DNA from: a virus
Length of the DNA stretch: 39,145 nucleotides
Virus record (IMG/VR): IMGVR_UViG_3300036851_000192
Span: 1-39,145 of that record
Reading direction: 5' to 3' (one strand)
Shown here: in pieces, positions 22,357 to 30,202 of the stretch
Layout: the number at the start of each line of letters is the position of its first letter
Numbering within the stretch: the stretch's first letter is position 1
The notes under the pieces: model-generated
Databases searched by the model: none
What the model saw: only the letters and a program-made list of their open reading frames with translations
Told to the model about the DNA's origin: nothing
Program-made: the position numbers and the translations under genes

Positions 22357-22631
22357 TGCCCTGCGACCACGTCAACCTCGGCGGCTCCGGCGTGATCGTA
22401 TGCAGCCGCGGTCGCAAGCCGAAGCGCTGCGGCTGGTGCGCCGCCGAAGGCACGCTCCTCTGCGACTGGAAGGTCGGGCGCCGCAAGGGAAGCGGCGAGC
22501 CGCGCACCTGCGATAAGCCGATCTGCCAGGCCCACGCCCAGGAGGTCGCCCACGACAAGCACCTTTGCCCGGAGCATCAGGAGGCGTATCGGCAATGGCA
22601 GGCCAAGCAGCAGGAGAAGGTCGAGCCGTGA
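22356..22631 (+). CDS. Small cysteine/histidine-rich protein
   Basis: The 91-residue protein has several potential zinc ligands: CDH at the start, RCGWCAAEGTLLCDW, TCDKPICQAH and CPEH. This suggests one or two zinc knuckles. The ATG at 22356 overlaps the upstream stop by one base. Function unknown. Confidence 0.6.
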   Translation: MPCDHVNLGGSGVIVCSRGRKPKRCGWCAAEGTLLCDWKVGRRKGSGEPRTCDKPICQAHAQEVAHDKHLCPEHQEAYRQWQAKQQEKVEP

Positions 22632-22906
22632 GCACCTCTGGAATGCATTCAGAGCCCGCTGGCGCGAAGCAGCCGAAGCAGTTGACCTGCGAGACGTGCT
22701 CGACACTCTTCACGTCTAAACGCCACTGGCAGCGGTTCTGCTCGGACAAATGTCGTAACGACTATCACCATAGGCTGACCCCGGAATCGCTGCGCCGCGA
22801 CCTCGACGCCATGAGGGCCGAGCTCGCCGCCCTCAAGAACGGCAACGAGGCACTTTCTCGGCGGGTCGACGAGCTCGAGGCCGCGGTCGCCAAGGTGCCG
22901 GCATGA
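22628..22906 (+). CDS. Zinc-finger protein with C-terminal coiled coil
   Basis: The 92-residue protein starts at GTG in a GTGA overlap. Residues about 20-45 contain TCETCSTLFTSKRHWQRFCS followed by DKCRNDYH, a treble-clef-like C-x2-C...C-x3-C finger. A heptad-like helix (LRRDLDAMRAELAALKNG) follows. It could be a small DNA-binding or adaptor protein. Confidence 0.6.
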   Translation: MSTSGMHSEPAGAKQPKQLTCETCSTLFTSKRHWQRFCSDKCRNDYHHRLTPESLRRDLDAMRAELAALKNGNEALSRRVDELEAAVAKVPA

Positions 22907-23067
22907 GCGGCGCGCCGAATATCCCGCCCCGTGAGCGCCTGACCATTCCGAAGTGCGTCTGCCTCAATGCGGCGAAGCAGGTGCCGTGCACTTGGCCGCG
23001 GTGCGCCTGCCGAGTCGACATCGTGTTTAAGCCCGACACCCAGATCCCGCGGCCGGGGCGCCGATGA
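22903..23067 (+). CDS. Small cysteine-rich hypothetical protein
   Basis: The 54-residue protein contains CVCLNAAKQVPCTWPRCAC, five cysteines in a short stretch, so it probably binds zinc. ATGA overlaps on both sides. Function unknown. Confidence 0.5.
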   Translation: MSGAPNIPPRERLTIPKCVCLNAAKQVPCTWPRCACRVDIVFKPDTQIPRPGRR

Positions 23068-23261
23068 GGGCGAAGGTGCGGGTGCTAGACTCCGCGCCGG
23101 GACCCGACCCGGAGCTTGCCGCCGATGCCGCCCTTCCGCTGCTCGAGGCCTTCCTGAATGACCAAGAAGCCGAACGCGGTCCTGTACCTGCGAAGCAGCA
23201 AGGATCGCCACGACGTCTCGATCGAAGCCCAGCGCCACGAGCTCGCCAAGCTCGCGGCTGA
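23064..23261 (+). CDS. Possible small protein overlapping the integrase start
   Basis: The frame of 65 residues begins with an ATGA overlap and its first 30 residues (RAKVRVLDSAPGPDPELA) look protein-like. Its last 100 bases overlap the integrase in another frame and are basic low-complexity sequence. It may be a real coupling peptide or a chance frame. Confidence 0.35.
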   Translation: MRAKVRVLDSAPGPDPELAADAALPLLEAFLNDQEAERGPVPAKQQGSPRRLDRSPAPRARQARG

Positions 23262-24693
23262 CCGCGGCTATGCCGTCGTCGGCGAGTTCCGCGACGTCGT
23301 CGAATCCGGCAAAGACGACGACCGCCCCGGCTTTCAGGACCTGATCGAAGCGGCGGGCCGGCGCGATCGCGGCTGGCAGGTGATCATCGTGCTCGACACG
23401 AGCAGGATCGCCCGGCGCCTCGCCGCAGCGGTCAAGTTCGAAGAGGACGTCTGTCGCCAGAAGGGCGTCACCGTCGTCTATAAAAGCATCCCCGAATCCG
23501 AGGACGCCGAGCGCGCGCTCATCAAGGCGGTGCTGCACGGCGTCGACGAATGGCATTCGCTTGTGTCCAGGCGAAAGGCCATCGCCGGCATGCGCCAGAA
23601 CGTGCGCCGCGGCTTTCGCGCCGGCGGCCGAGCGCCGATCGGCTACAAGCTCGACTACGTCGACACCGGGGCAATGCGCGAGGGCAAGCCCGTCCTGAAG
23701 TCGCGCCTGGTGCCATCGAGCGATGCGCAGCTGGTGCAGCGCTACCTGAAGGAGCGAGCCGCCGGTGCCGCGCGCGTCCCGCTCGCCCGCAGGCTCGGCC
23801 TCACGCTGAACGATAGCTCGCTCGTCGGCATCGAGTGGAACGCGCTCACCTATGCCGGGCATACGGTGTGGTACGTGCACGCCGAGCCAGGCGCCGGAAC
23901 GAAACGCCGGCCGCGCGCCGAGTGGGTCGTGCAGCGCGACACGCACGAGGCGCTGATCACCGACAGCGAGGCCGAGGCGCTTGTGAGCAGGCTCGAGGAA
24001 GCGTCGGCCGCTCGCCCGCGGCGCACCGCTGCCGACTATCTGCTCACGGGCTTGCTTCGCACCTCGGCCGGCGTGCCTTGGTACGGGGAGCGCTCCCGGT
24101 ACTACCGCGCCGGCAATGCCTACCTGCCAGCGCGCGACGTCGACGAGGCGATCATGGGCCGCATCGCCCAGGATCTGCGCTCGCAGGCCTTCAGCGCCGC
24201 GCTGGTGCGCCGGGTGCGCTCATCCTACGGGCGGGAGTTCGATGCCGAGATCGAGCGCCTGCGCGCCTCCGAGGCGGCGCTCGTGGGCAGGATCTCGCGC
24301 TTCATGGAGATGGCCGAGAAGAACGACGTCGCCGAGCCGGCGCTTCGCAAGGTGGCCGAGCTCGAGCGCGATCGCAAGAGAATCGAGCGGGAGATCGCCC
24401 AGGCCCGACGCGATGCAGCGACCGCAGCTGCGGCGCGCGCGGTCACCGAGGACCAGGTCGCGGGGCTCCTCGATGCGCTCGCGACCGATATGCAGCGCTT
24501 CGACCGGGAGAAGCTGAAGGACTTCCTGCTCGCCACGGTCGAGCGCGTGACGCTGAATGCTGAGACCTTAAGCGCTCGGATTCATTACAAAATCCCGCTC
24601 ACTCGTCGGGATAGGATGGCGTCCCCACGGACAGCCGAGGCTGTTCCGCACGGGAAAATAACGAGTTACGTCAGGATTCGAAGAGCAGCCTAG
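23158..24693 (+). CDS. int: Large serine integrase (site-specific recombinase)
   Basis: The 511-residue protein has the resolvase-type catalytic domain: YLRSSKD with nucleophile Ser14, then DDDRPGF and VLDTSRIARR at about residues 78-87. This is followed by the recombinase domain (about 140-270, from RKAIAGMRQNVRRGFRAGG) and a long helical coiled coil (about 360-425). The segment at about 295-330 corresponds to the zinc ribbon of large serine integrases, but the usual cysteines are absent. The protein integrates and, with an excision factor, excises the prophage. It ends the plus arm and faces the LuxR-type gene 5 bases away. Confidence 0.9.
   Translation: MTKKPNAVLYLRSSKDRHDVSIEAQRHELAKLAADRGYAVVGEFRDVVESGKDDDRPGFQDLIEAAGRRDRGWQVIIVLDTSRIARRLAAAVKFEEDVCRQKGVTVVYKSIPESEDAERALIKAVLHGVDEWHSLVSRRKAIAGMRQNVRRGFRAGGRAPIGYKLDYVDTGAMREGKPVLKSRLVPSSDAQLVQRYLKERAAGAARVPLARRLGLTLNDSSLVGIEWNALTYAGHTVWYVHAEPGAGTKRRPRAEWVVQRDTHEALITDSEAEALVSRLEEASAARPRRTAADYLLTGLLRTSAGVPWYGERSRYYRAGNAYLPARDVDEAIMGRIAQDLRSQAFSAALVRRVRSSYGREFDAEIERLRASEAALVGRISRFMEMAEKNDVAEPALRKVAELERDRKRIEREIAQARRDAATAAAARAVTEDQVAGLLDALATDMQRFDREKLKDFLLATVERVTLNAETLSARIHYKIPLTRRDRMASPRTAEAVPHGKITSYVRIRRAA
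24628..24648. other. Imperfect palindrome at the integrase 3' end (weak attP candidate)
   Basis: CGGACAGCC-GA-GGCTGTTCCG is a near-perfect dyad with one bulged T, near the integrase stop, in the only junction between the two arms. It could be an attachment-site arm or an RNA hairpin. No tRNA-like identity block is present, and serine integrases need only a short core. Confidence 0.3.
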
Positions 24694-24698
24694 CGGCT

Positions 24699-24917
24699 TT
24701 ACAGGCCGAGCTTCTTCGTGATCCAGTCGGGCGCGACGTACCTCACCGCAGCGGCCGTTCGATTGCATGCGTTCAGCTTGCGGCAAACGGCGTGCATCGT
24801 GTTGTGCACCGTGCGCTCGCTCTTGCCGAGGATCTGCGCTATCTCGCCATTCGTCTTGCCGAGGCAGACCCATTCGATCACCTCGCGTTGCTTGTCGGTG
24901 AGCGGCTTGCTGCTCAC
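24699..24917 (-). CDS. Orphan LuxR/GerE-type helix-turn-helix protein
   Basis: The 72-residue protein is a stand-alone LuxR-type DNA-binding domain: LTDKQREVIEWVCLGKTNGEIAQIL at residues 6-30 and KSERTVHNTMHAVCRKLN at 32-49. There is no sensor domain. The GTG at 24917 overlaps the DUF1353 stop (GTGA). It is the last gene of the minus arm, convergent with the integrase. It could regulate late genes or integrase or act on host promoters; the sequence does not decide. Confidence 0.8.
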   Translation of the reverse strand: MSSKPLTDKQREVIEWVCLGKTNGEIAQILGKSERTVHNTMHAVCRKLNACNRTAAAVRYVAPDWITKKLGL

Positions 24918-25333
24918 TGCGGCGGCGCGACCTCGGGCTCTGCGCGCTCTTCGTAGTACGACCCGCCGAAGGCGCGCACCGCCGAATACATGAGCGAGCG
25001 GCGCCAAGCCGGGATGCCCTCGGCTTCCATCGCGGCGCGGAAGACCTGATCGGCGAGCTCGCGCGGCGCGCGCACGGCGTAGAGGTAATCGTGCAGGACC
25101 GCGGAACGGTGCGCCACGTTGCCGACCAGCCAGTAGGCGAACGGGATGCGCGGCACCGAGGCGAAGTCCATCTCGAAGCCGGCCGGAACGGTGAGCATGT
25201 AGCCGACAGCGCCCGGCACCTTGGCGCGGTGTAGCTCGTCGGTGTCGAGGTAAGCGCTGAAGGGCTCGGCGAGCTTCCAGCGATCGCCGCTGCCCTTGAT
25301 CACCTGCAGGAGCGTGAGGAAGTTCACCTTCAC
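24914..25333 (-). CDS. DUF1353 phage protein
   Basis: The 139-residue protein has the DUF1353 signature: EMDFASVPRIP, then HRSAVLHDYLY, ADQVFRAAME and an AVRAFGG motif near the end. DUF1353 proteins are common near phage lysis and tail genes; their activity is not established. The GTG at 25333 overlaps the endolysin TGA and is preferred over a GTG 12 bases upstream. Confidence 0.8.
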   Translation of the reverse strand: MKVNFLTLLQVIKGSGDRWKLAEPFSAYLDTDELHRAKVPGAVGYMLTVPAGFEMDFASVPRIPFAYWLVGNVAHRSAVLHDYLYAVRAPRELADQVFRAAMEAEGIPAWRRSLMYSAVRAFGGSYYEERAEPEVAPPQ

Positions 25334-25713
25334 GGGTAGCTCCACAGCCAGGGCCGCGGCTGCCCGGGCGCGTTCGGCAGGTCATCCAGGTGAATGAAGC
25401 GCTTGCCGTGCGGGCCGTGCTGCTTGACCCCGATGCCGATGAAGCCTTCCTCGATCGCGACCTGCACCAGGCGCAGCGCCTTGTCGCCGACGACCACGAT
25501 GTCGAACGCGGCGCGCGTGTGCGGGCCGTCGCGACCGGTCGAGCTTTTGTCCTCGTTATGGTCCGGGCAGCGATCGCCGCTCGACACGATGAACGGGAAG
25601 CCGCAGCGCACGCGCACCCGCTCGAGCCGCTCGATCGAGGGCATCGGGATCGTCATGCGGCCGCAATGCCTGCAGGCGAGCTCTTCGCGCGTGAAGTGCG
25701 GCGTCAGCTTCAC
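25330..25713 (-). CDS. M15A-type peptidase endolysin
   Basis: The 127-residue protein matches the peptidase M15_3 family: LTPHFTREELACRHCG at the start, SSGDRCPDHNED at about 44-55, GPHTRAAFDI (His65, Asp71) and RFIHLDDLP (His108), the likely zinc ligands. It cuts peptide cross-links of peptidoglycan, probably as a D-Ala-D-Ala-type peptidase, during lysis. It lacks its own export signal, so a holin is needed. The GTG at 25713 overlaps the TGA of the barrel gene. Confidence 0.88.
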   Translation of the reverse strand: MKLTPHFTREELACRHCGRMTIPMPSIERLERVRVRCGFPFIVSSGDRCPDHNEDKSSTGRDGPHTRAAFDIVVVGDKALRLVQVAIEEGFIGIGVKQHGPHGKRFIHLDDLPNAPGQPRPWLWSYP

Positions 25714-26192
25714 CACGGGTAGAGGAACCGGACCTGCAGCGCCGCGGCCGCGACGTTGCGCTCGGTCTTCGGCACATAGGGCACGTTGATCCCGAAGCCC
25801 TTTGCGAGCTCGACGCCCATCACCGGGAAGACTGCCTTCAGCGGCTCGCCCTTCGTGTAGCCGCTCACGAGCTCGGCCGCCATGCCGAAGCTCACCGGGC
25901 CCAGCTTGAGCGGCATCCAGGCGGCGCCGAAGTAGATCGAGTCGGTGCGCTGCGAGTTACGGTAGAAGCCCGCCGTGATGGCGATGCCGTGGTGAAGGCG
26001 CTGCTCGATGCCGAGGCCCCAGTTCCGCTGCTCGTAGCCGCGCTCGCGACCGCTGTCGAAGTGATGCGAGGCGATCGAGCCGACGAGCCAGGTCTCGCCA
26101 GCGAAGAGCTTGCCGAAGCCGCCGATCGCCACGAGCAGCACCACGCACAGGAGGATCCCGGCGATGAGGCCTTGCCGGAAATCGCTCGACAT
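25710..26192 (-). CDS. Membrane-anchored outer-membrane-barrel-like (PagP/acyloxyacyl-hydrolase-like) protein
   Basis: The 160-residue protein has an N-terminal hydrophobic segment (LIAGILLCVVLLVAIGGFG). It is followed by alternating beta strands ending in aromatic residues (TWLVGSIASHHF, GLGIEQRLHHGIAITAGFY, VRFLYPW at the C-terminus), as in small outer-membrane barrels of the PagP and PagL type. Related proteins occur next to phage endolysins. Whether it acts on lipid A is unproven; His in SIASHHF may be relevant. It starts at ATG 26192. Confidence 0.6.
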   Translation of the reverse strand: MSSDFRQGLIAGILLCVVLLVAIGGFGKLFAGETWLVGSIASHHFDSGRERGYEQRNWGLGIEQRLHHGIAITAGFYRNSQRTDSIYFGAAWMPLKLGPVSFGMAAELVSGYTKGEPLKAVFPVMGVELAKGFGINVPYVPKTERNVAAAALQVRFLYPW

Positions 26193-26414
26193 CTAAATCT
26201 CCGCGCCCTCGACCGGCGGCAGCGGCAGCCGGCATTTGCCTTCCTGCAGGTGCAGCTGTCGCACGAAGAGCTTCTCGAGGTTCTCCTGGTCTAGCAGGTA
26301 GAACCGCCCCGCCTGGGTGTCCAAAATGCCGACGTCGAAGGCCTCGCATTCCGGCACCGTGGCGCAGCCCGCGAGCGCGGTCGCCGTGGACACGGCGAGG
26401 AGCAATCGCCTCAC
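26193..26414 (-). CDS. Small lipoprotein, candidate outer-membrane spanin subunit
   Basis: The 73-residue protein starts at GTG in a GTGA overlap. It has a short basic start, a hydrophobic segment and lipobox LAGC (Cys17). The mature part is small and ends PLPPVEGAEI, and has two further cysteines. It directly follows a small membrane coiled-coil protein, the layout of i-spanin plus o-spanin pairs, though it is not especially proline-rich. Confidence 0.6.
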   Translation of the reverse strand: MRRLLLAVSTATALAGCATVPECEAFDVGILDTQAGRFYLLDQENLEKLFVRQLHLQEGKCRLPLPPVEGAEI

Positions 26415-26665
26415 CCCTGCCCTCCCAGCCCTGCCCGTCTTGCCTCTGCGAGCTCAAGCCCGTGCAGCTTGTCTTTGAGATCGTGCACGTTCTCGTGCGT
26501 ATAGGTCTCGAGCTTCTCGTGGGCGAGCTTGTCGACGTAGGTCTTCGGGAGCTCCTCGCGCAGGTTGGCGAGCGATTCGGTGTTCTTGTCGAGCGCGTAC
26601 CACACCCGCCCGACGCTGAGGATGATCAGCGCCTGCAACGCCCACGTGACCCAGTCGCCGCTCAT
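26411..26665 (-). CDS. Small membrane coiled-coil protein, candidate inner-membrane spanin or holin-like
   Basis: The 84-residue protein has one N-terminal hydrophobic segment (WALQALIILSVGRVWYAL, residues 7-24) followed by a charged helix with heptad character (LANLREELPK, then HDLKDKLHGLELAEA). This topology (N-in, coiled coil in the periplasm) fits an i-spanin; it is also common in unassigned phage lysis-region proteins. Overlaps with both neighbours are 4 bases. Confidence 0.55.
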   Translation of the reverse strand: MSGDWVTWALQALIILSVGRVWYALDKNTESLANLREELPKTYVDKLAHEKLETYTHENVHDLKDKLHGLELAEARRAGLGGQG

Positions 26666-27003
26666 GGGTTGAGCGCCTTCCAGCGCGCGATCAGCGCGGC
26701 GCGGAATTCCGCTGGCGTTAGCGGCTGCTTCAGTTCGAGAGCTCGATGTTTGTTCTCGTTGGTCAAGAGCGCGTCGAACATCAGAGGGTCGATGCGGTCG
26801 ATCGCGCAGGCTGCGAGGTCGTCCTGCGTGATGGTCGGGTCGAAGCTATCGACGACCGATTGGGCCGCCGCGCGCTGCTCAGGCGTCGCCTCGCCCTTGA
26901 AGTCGATGCGCCAGGTGGAGCGATCGTCCCAGCGCCCAATGCTGACGCCGTGGATCGGGCAGACCGCTTTGATGGCAGCGTCGAGTTTGGCAATCGCGCT
27001 CAT
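26662..27003 (-). CDS. Conserved protein after the tail fibre (possible fibre assembly chaperone)
   Basis: The 113-residue protein shows a strand-rich start with a WRIDFKGEATPEQRAAAQSV motif at about 31-50. It ends in a helical part, EFRAALIARWKALNP. Proteins with this DF-x-A-T-x-x-Q-R-A-A pattern follow tail-fibre genes in many phages; some are called chaperones, without firm proof. It overlaps the fibre stop by 4 bases. Confidence 0.6.
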   Translation of the reverse strand: MSAIAKLDAAIKAVCPIHGVSIGRWDDRSTWRIDFKGEATPEQRAAAQSVVDSFDPTITQDDLAACAIDRIDPLMFDALLTNENKHRALELKQPLTPAEFRAALIARWKALNP

Positions 27004-28568
27004 GCCATCACCTCACCGATAATTCCGTGTTGGACACGATCCGGCACGCTATCGTCGCCAAACCAAGTCGTGGTTCCGCTTGCCGTTGACCATTCGAGCC
27101 AAGCCAAGAAGCGACGGCCTATCCCCGGGATGCCTCTGTAAGACGCGAGAACTGGCATGGCTGACGCACTAACGATGTTGTTTGCGATCGTCATTTGTTG
27201 CGCGCTGGTCGTCGTGGTTGAGTCAACTCCAATGCCTGCCCTCATCCCGACGGTGTTAGCTGCTGCGTTGTTTTGTGCTGAGGCGAACACTTGAGCGAAC
27301 ACGGCGTCCTCGGCCAACCCCGCAACATAGTCCAGTTGATTCGCGGCGTTGGCATTAGCCTGTCGAAAAGTCGCGGTGGTATAAGTCCACGAGTCTGTAG
27401 TCTCAGTCGCTCCCTTCATCGCGCGCAGGACACGGTTGTAGGTGTTCCAGACGTGCCGCTTCGCGAGCGTGTCGTTGATCTGCGCGCTGCCGTCCGAGCG
27501 GATCGTGCCGACGTACAGACCGCGCCGCGCCGCCGGGCCGTTCGTGATCGCGACCTTGTTGACGTGGCGGCCCTCGAAGAGCTCGAGCTCGGTCGTGCCA
27601 GCGCCAGCGCCGCGAGCCGTGTCGGAGGTCCAAGCCGGGCCGCGCGTCGCCCGCAGCGTGCCGGCGTCGTCCCACGCGAAAACGTCGTAATTCGAATTGT
27701 TGGCGACCGCTGCCGGCGATTTCGTGTTATCGGCCGTCGTTTGGGAAAGCTCGGTGAAGACATGCGGCACCCAGGCGGTGCCGTCATAGAGCTCGACCTC
27801 GTCGCTTTGATATGGCGTGTAGAAGACCGAGGTCTTGCCGGCTTGGTCGGACGTTGAGACCGCCACGCCAGTCTCTAGGCTGAGTCGCCCGCCCGGTACG
27901 CGCCGGGTGCGCACGCGATAGGGTTTCACCTTCTTCACGGCGCTCGCACTCGTGTCGTAAGCGAGGAGGAAGTCGGCCGACTCGTCAGGGTCCGTGTCCT
28001 CGGTGAGCGCGGCGAGCAGGGTCTGCAGGAAGTCGTCGGCGGTCGCGTCGTCGAGCAGCGTGTCGACGAAGGCAGTAGTGACCGCGTTCGGCAACTGCGA
28101 GAGGAGCGTCAGCACCCCGGCGCCGCTGAAGCCGAGCGCCTTGCCGGCGCGCGCGGTCCAGTCCGCGGAGGTCAGCACCTGATCGGTGACGACGTCGACC
28201 GGAGCCTTGAATGAGCGCTTCGTGATCGCCTCGACCTGCTGAATCAGCATGACCGTGGCGTCGAAGTCAGCGTCGACCGTCTCCTCGTCGAAGCTGCCCG
28301 AGCGCTGATAATCGGTATCGCGCTTGTAAGCCCGGGCCCGCTCGATGGTGATCGCCGCGAGGTTCGCCGGCGCCGCGACAAAAGTCACGTTCCCGCCGTT
28401 CGCATCGCCCACGCCCGAGACCGTGTAATCGGTCGTGAGCACCTTCGTCACGCCGCCGACGATGACCTTCAGATCCGCCGAGGCGAGGATGCGGAAGCTA
28501 TAGGCGAAGACCGTCGCGACACCGTTTCCGGTGTAGCTATTTGCGCCTGGGTAGACTCCGACGGGCAT
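27000..28568 (-). CDS. Tail fibre / receptor-binding protein with T7 gp17-like base
   Basis: The 522-residue protein begins with a T7 gp17-type virion-attachment domain (residues about 1-110: SYTGNGVATVFAYSFRI, then DYTVSGVGDANGGNVTF, then RARAYKRDTDYQRSG). The centre is helical and low in complexity. Residues about 235-520 are beta-rich, with RRVPGGRLSLETGVAV, and end in a probable receptor-binding tip. The DNA of the last 140 codons is visibly less G+C rich than its surroundings, which suggests a swapped tip. It overlaps the large terminase stop by one base. Confidence 0.85.
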   Translation of the reverse strand: MPVGVYPGANSYTGNGVATVFAYSFRILASADLKVIVGGVTKVLTTDYTVSGVGDANGGNVTFVAAPANLAAITIERARAYKRDTDYQRSGSFDEETVDADFDATVMLIQQVEAITKRSFKAPVDVVTDQVLTSADWTARAGKALGFSGAGVLTLLSQLPNAVTTAFVDTLLDDATADDFLQTLLAALTEDTDPDESADFLLAYDTSASAVKKVKPYRVRTRRVPGGRLSLETGVAVSTSDQAGKTSVFYTPYQSDEVELYDGTAWVPHVFTELSQTTADNTKSPAAVANNSNYDVFAWDDAGTLRATRGPAWTSDTARGAGAGTTELELFEGRHVNKVAITNGPAARRGLYVGTIRSDGSAQINDTLAKRHVWNTYNRVLRAMKGATETTDSWTYTTATFRQANANAANQLDYVAGLAEDAVFAQVFASAQNNAAANTVGMRAGIGVDSTTTTSAQQMTIANNIVSASAMPVLASYRGIPGIGRRFLAWLEWSTASGTTTWFGDDSVPDRVQHGIIGEVMA

Positions 28569-30202
28569 TAGTGCAGGTCGACCGTCACGTCGTGAACGCC
28601 CGAGCTCGGCCGCCAGTTCTTACGCTTGAGCTCCGCCACGTTGCCGATCACCTTGCCGATGCGGATCGGCGTTTGCTTCACGGCGCCGGCGCCCGAGTCG
28701 ATATAGTCGTCGGCCTGGCCGTCGACGCCCGGGATCCAATCCTGCATCTGCGCGATGAGCGGCGTCTCCCATAGCGAGACGTGCGCCCAGAGGAACTGCC
28801 CCGAGAGCGGCGGCTCGAGCGCCTCAAGGATGTATTTCCACTTCTGCTGCTCGCTCGTGCGCACGACCTCGATCACCCCGCAGCCCGTGCCGGCGAGCGC
28901 TCGGCGAAGTAGCGGCGGGATGAAGGTCCCGGGCCCGTTCACCTCGAGGTGCACGTTCTCAAGCTGGAAGTGGACCGCGAGCTCGCGCACCTGATGGCAT
29001 TGGCTGTTCGCCGTGTTCTCTTCGTCGTACACATCGCCGCGCAGCGCCTGCGCGACTTGCCAGTAGAGCCGGCCGCGCTCGTCAGTGAGGACGAGCGACA
29101 CCGCCGAGGCGTGCGTGCCTTTCTTCCCCAGGGCCGGGTCCCAGTAGAGGACCGCGCCCTCGATGCGCACGGTGCCGAGCATCATGCGCACCGCGCCGCC
29201 GGCGACCGTGATCTGCGGCTCGAGCTCGTAGGCGATGAGCCGCTCGGGGTCGAGGCGCACCTGGTGCACGGGCTTCGCCTGCAGCTGATATTGCGAATCC
29301 CAGGCGTTGATCGTGCGGCACTCGCCGCGGCGGAAGGCGATCTCCTTGCGGTCGAAGCGCTCGGGCCAGTTGTTTCCGGCGTAGATGTCGACCACGCCGC
29401 CGGGCGCGCGATCGAAGACGACGGCGCTTTTCTTCACCTGGTAGTGCACGCCCTCGCGTAGGAGCTTCATGCCGTGGAAGACGTAAAGATCTTCGGCGTC
29501 GGCGGGCTCGAACGGGAACACGAAGCGCTTTTGCTTAAGCGTCGCCTTGTCCTCGTACCTGACGTGATGATCAAAGAGCGGGATCTTCAGCACATCGGCG
29601 CCCTCGGCGACGACCTGCTCGTAGATCGAGTCGTGGGTGTGCGGCGTGCCGACGTAGAGCTTGCGACCGCTGGGCACGAGGATGTGCGTCTGCTCATCGA
29701 GCCGCTCGCGCAGCTTCTCGCGGGCCTCCGGCGTCTTGATGTTCTTCGGCACCTCGACGTCGTCGTTGATCGCCTCGGTCGCGCGCGAGCTCGTGACGTT
29801 CGACATGATCCCGTGCGCGGCACAGGACGGGTCGCGCGGGTCTTCGTTACCCATGACCGAGAAGCGCTCGAGCGCCCAGTCCGCGAGGTTGATCATGTTT
29901 TCCCGGGCGAGCCACGGGTGCCGGCGGATCACGTCTTTCGCGTGCCGGCTCACCTTGCGCGCGACCTTGTCGTCGGCACCCTGCAACAGCCCGTGGTAGT
30001 TGCGGTCCTGCCAGAGCCGAAAGGCGATGTAGCAGCCGAGGATGTTCGACTTCGCGGCGCCCCTGAAGGCGAGGAGCACGCCGATGCGCCAAGCGCCGTC
30101 GAGCCACTGGCAGATCAGAACATGCAGCGCGGGCACTTTCCATTTTTTGTATTCGGCCCATTTGAGGAAGAACGCTAGAAAGCTAACGCCTCCGCTTTTC
30201 AT
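28568..30202 (-). CDS. terL: Large terminase subunit (T7 gp19-like)
   Basis: The 544-residue protein is a packaging ATPase-nuclease. It has a Walker A variant FRGAAKSN (46-53), then an INDDVEVPKN (145-154) acidic Walker B region, and later a nuclease-like segment YWDPALGKKGTHAS followed by VNGPGTF. It powers DNA translocation into the prohead through the portal and cuts the concatemer. The ATG at 30202 overlaps the small terminase end by 20 bases; AAGGCGG precedes it. Confidence 0.9.
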   Translation of the reverse strand: MKSGGVSFLAFFLKWAEYKKWKVPALHVLICQWLDGAWRIGVLLAFRGAAKSNILGCYIAFRLWQDRNYHGLLQGADDKVARKVSRHAKDVIRRHPWLARENMINLADWALERFSVMGNEDPRDPSCAAHGIMSNVTSSRATEAINDDVEVPKNIKTPEAREKLRERLDEQTHILVPSGRKLYVGTPHTHDSIYEQVVAEGADVLKIPLFDHHVRYEDKATLKQKRFVFPFEPADAEDLYVFHGMKLLREGVHYQVKKSAVVFDRAPGGVVDIYAGNNWPERFDRKEIAFRRGECRTINAWDSQYQLQAKPVHQVRLDPERLIAYELEPQITVAGGAVRMMLGTVRIEGAVLYWDPALGKKGTHASAVSLVLTDERGRLYWQVAQALRGDVYDEENTANSQCHQVRELAVHFQLENVHLEVNGPGTFIPPLLRRALAGTGCGVIEVVRTSEQQKWKYILEALEPPLSGQFLWAHVSLWETPLIAQMQDWIPGVDGQADDYIDSGAGAVKQTPIRIGKVIGNVAELKRKNWRPSSGVHDVTVDLH

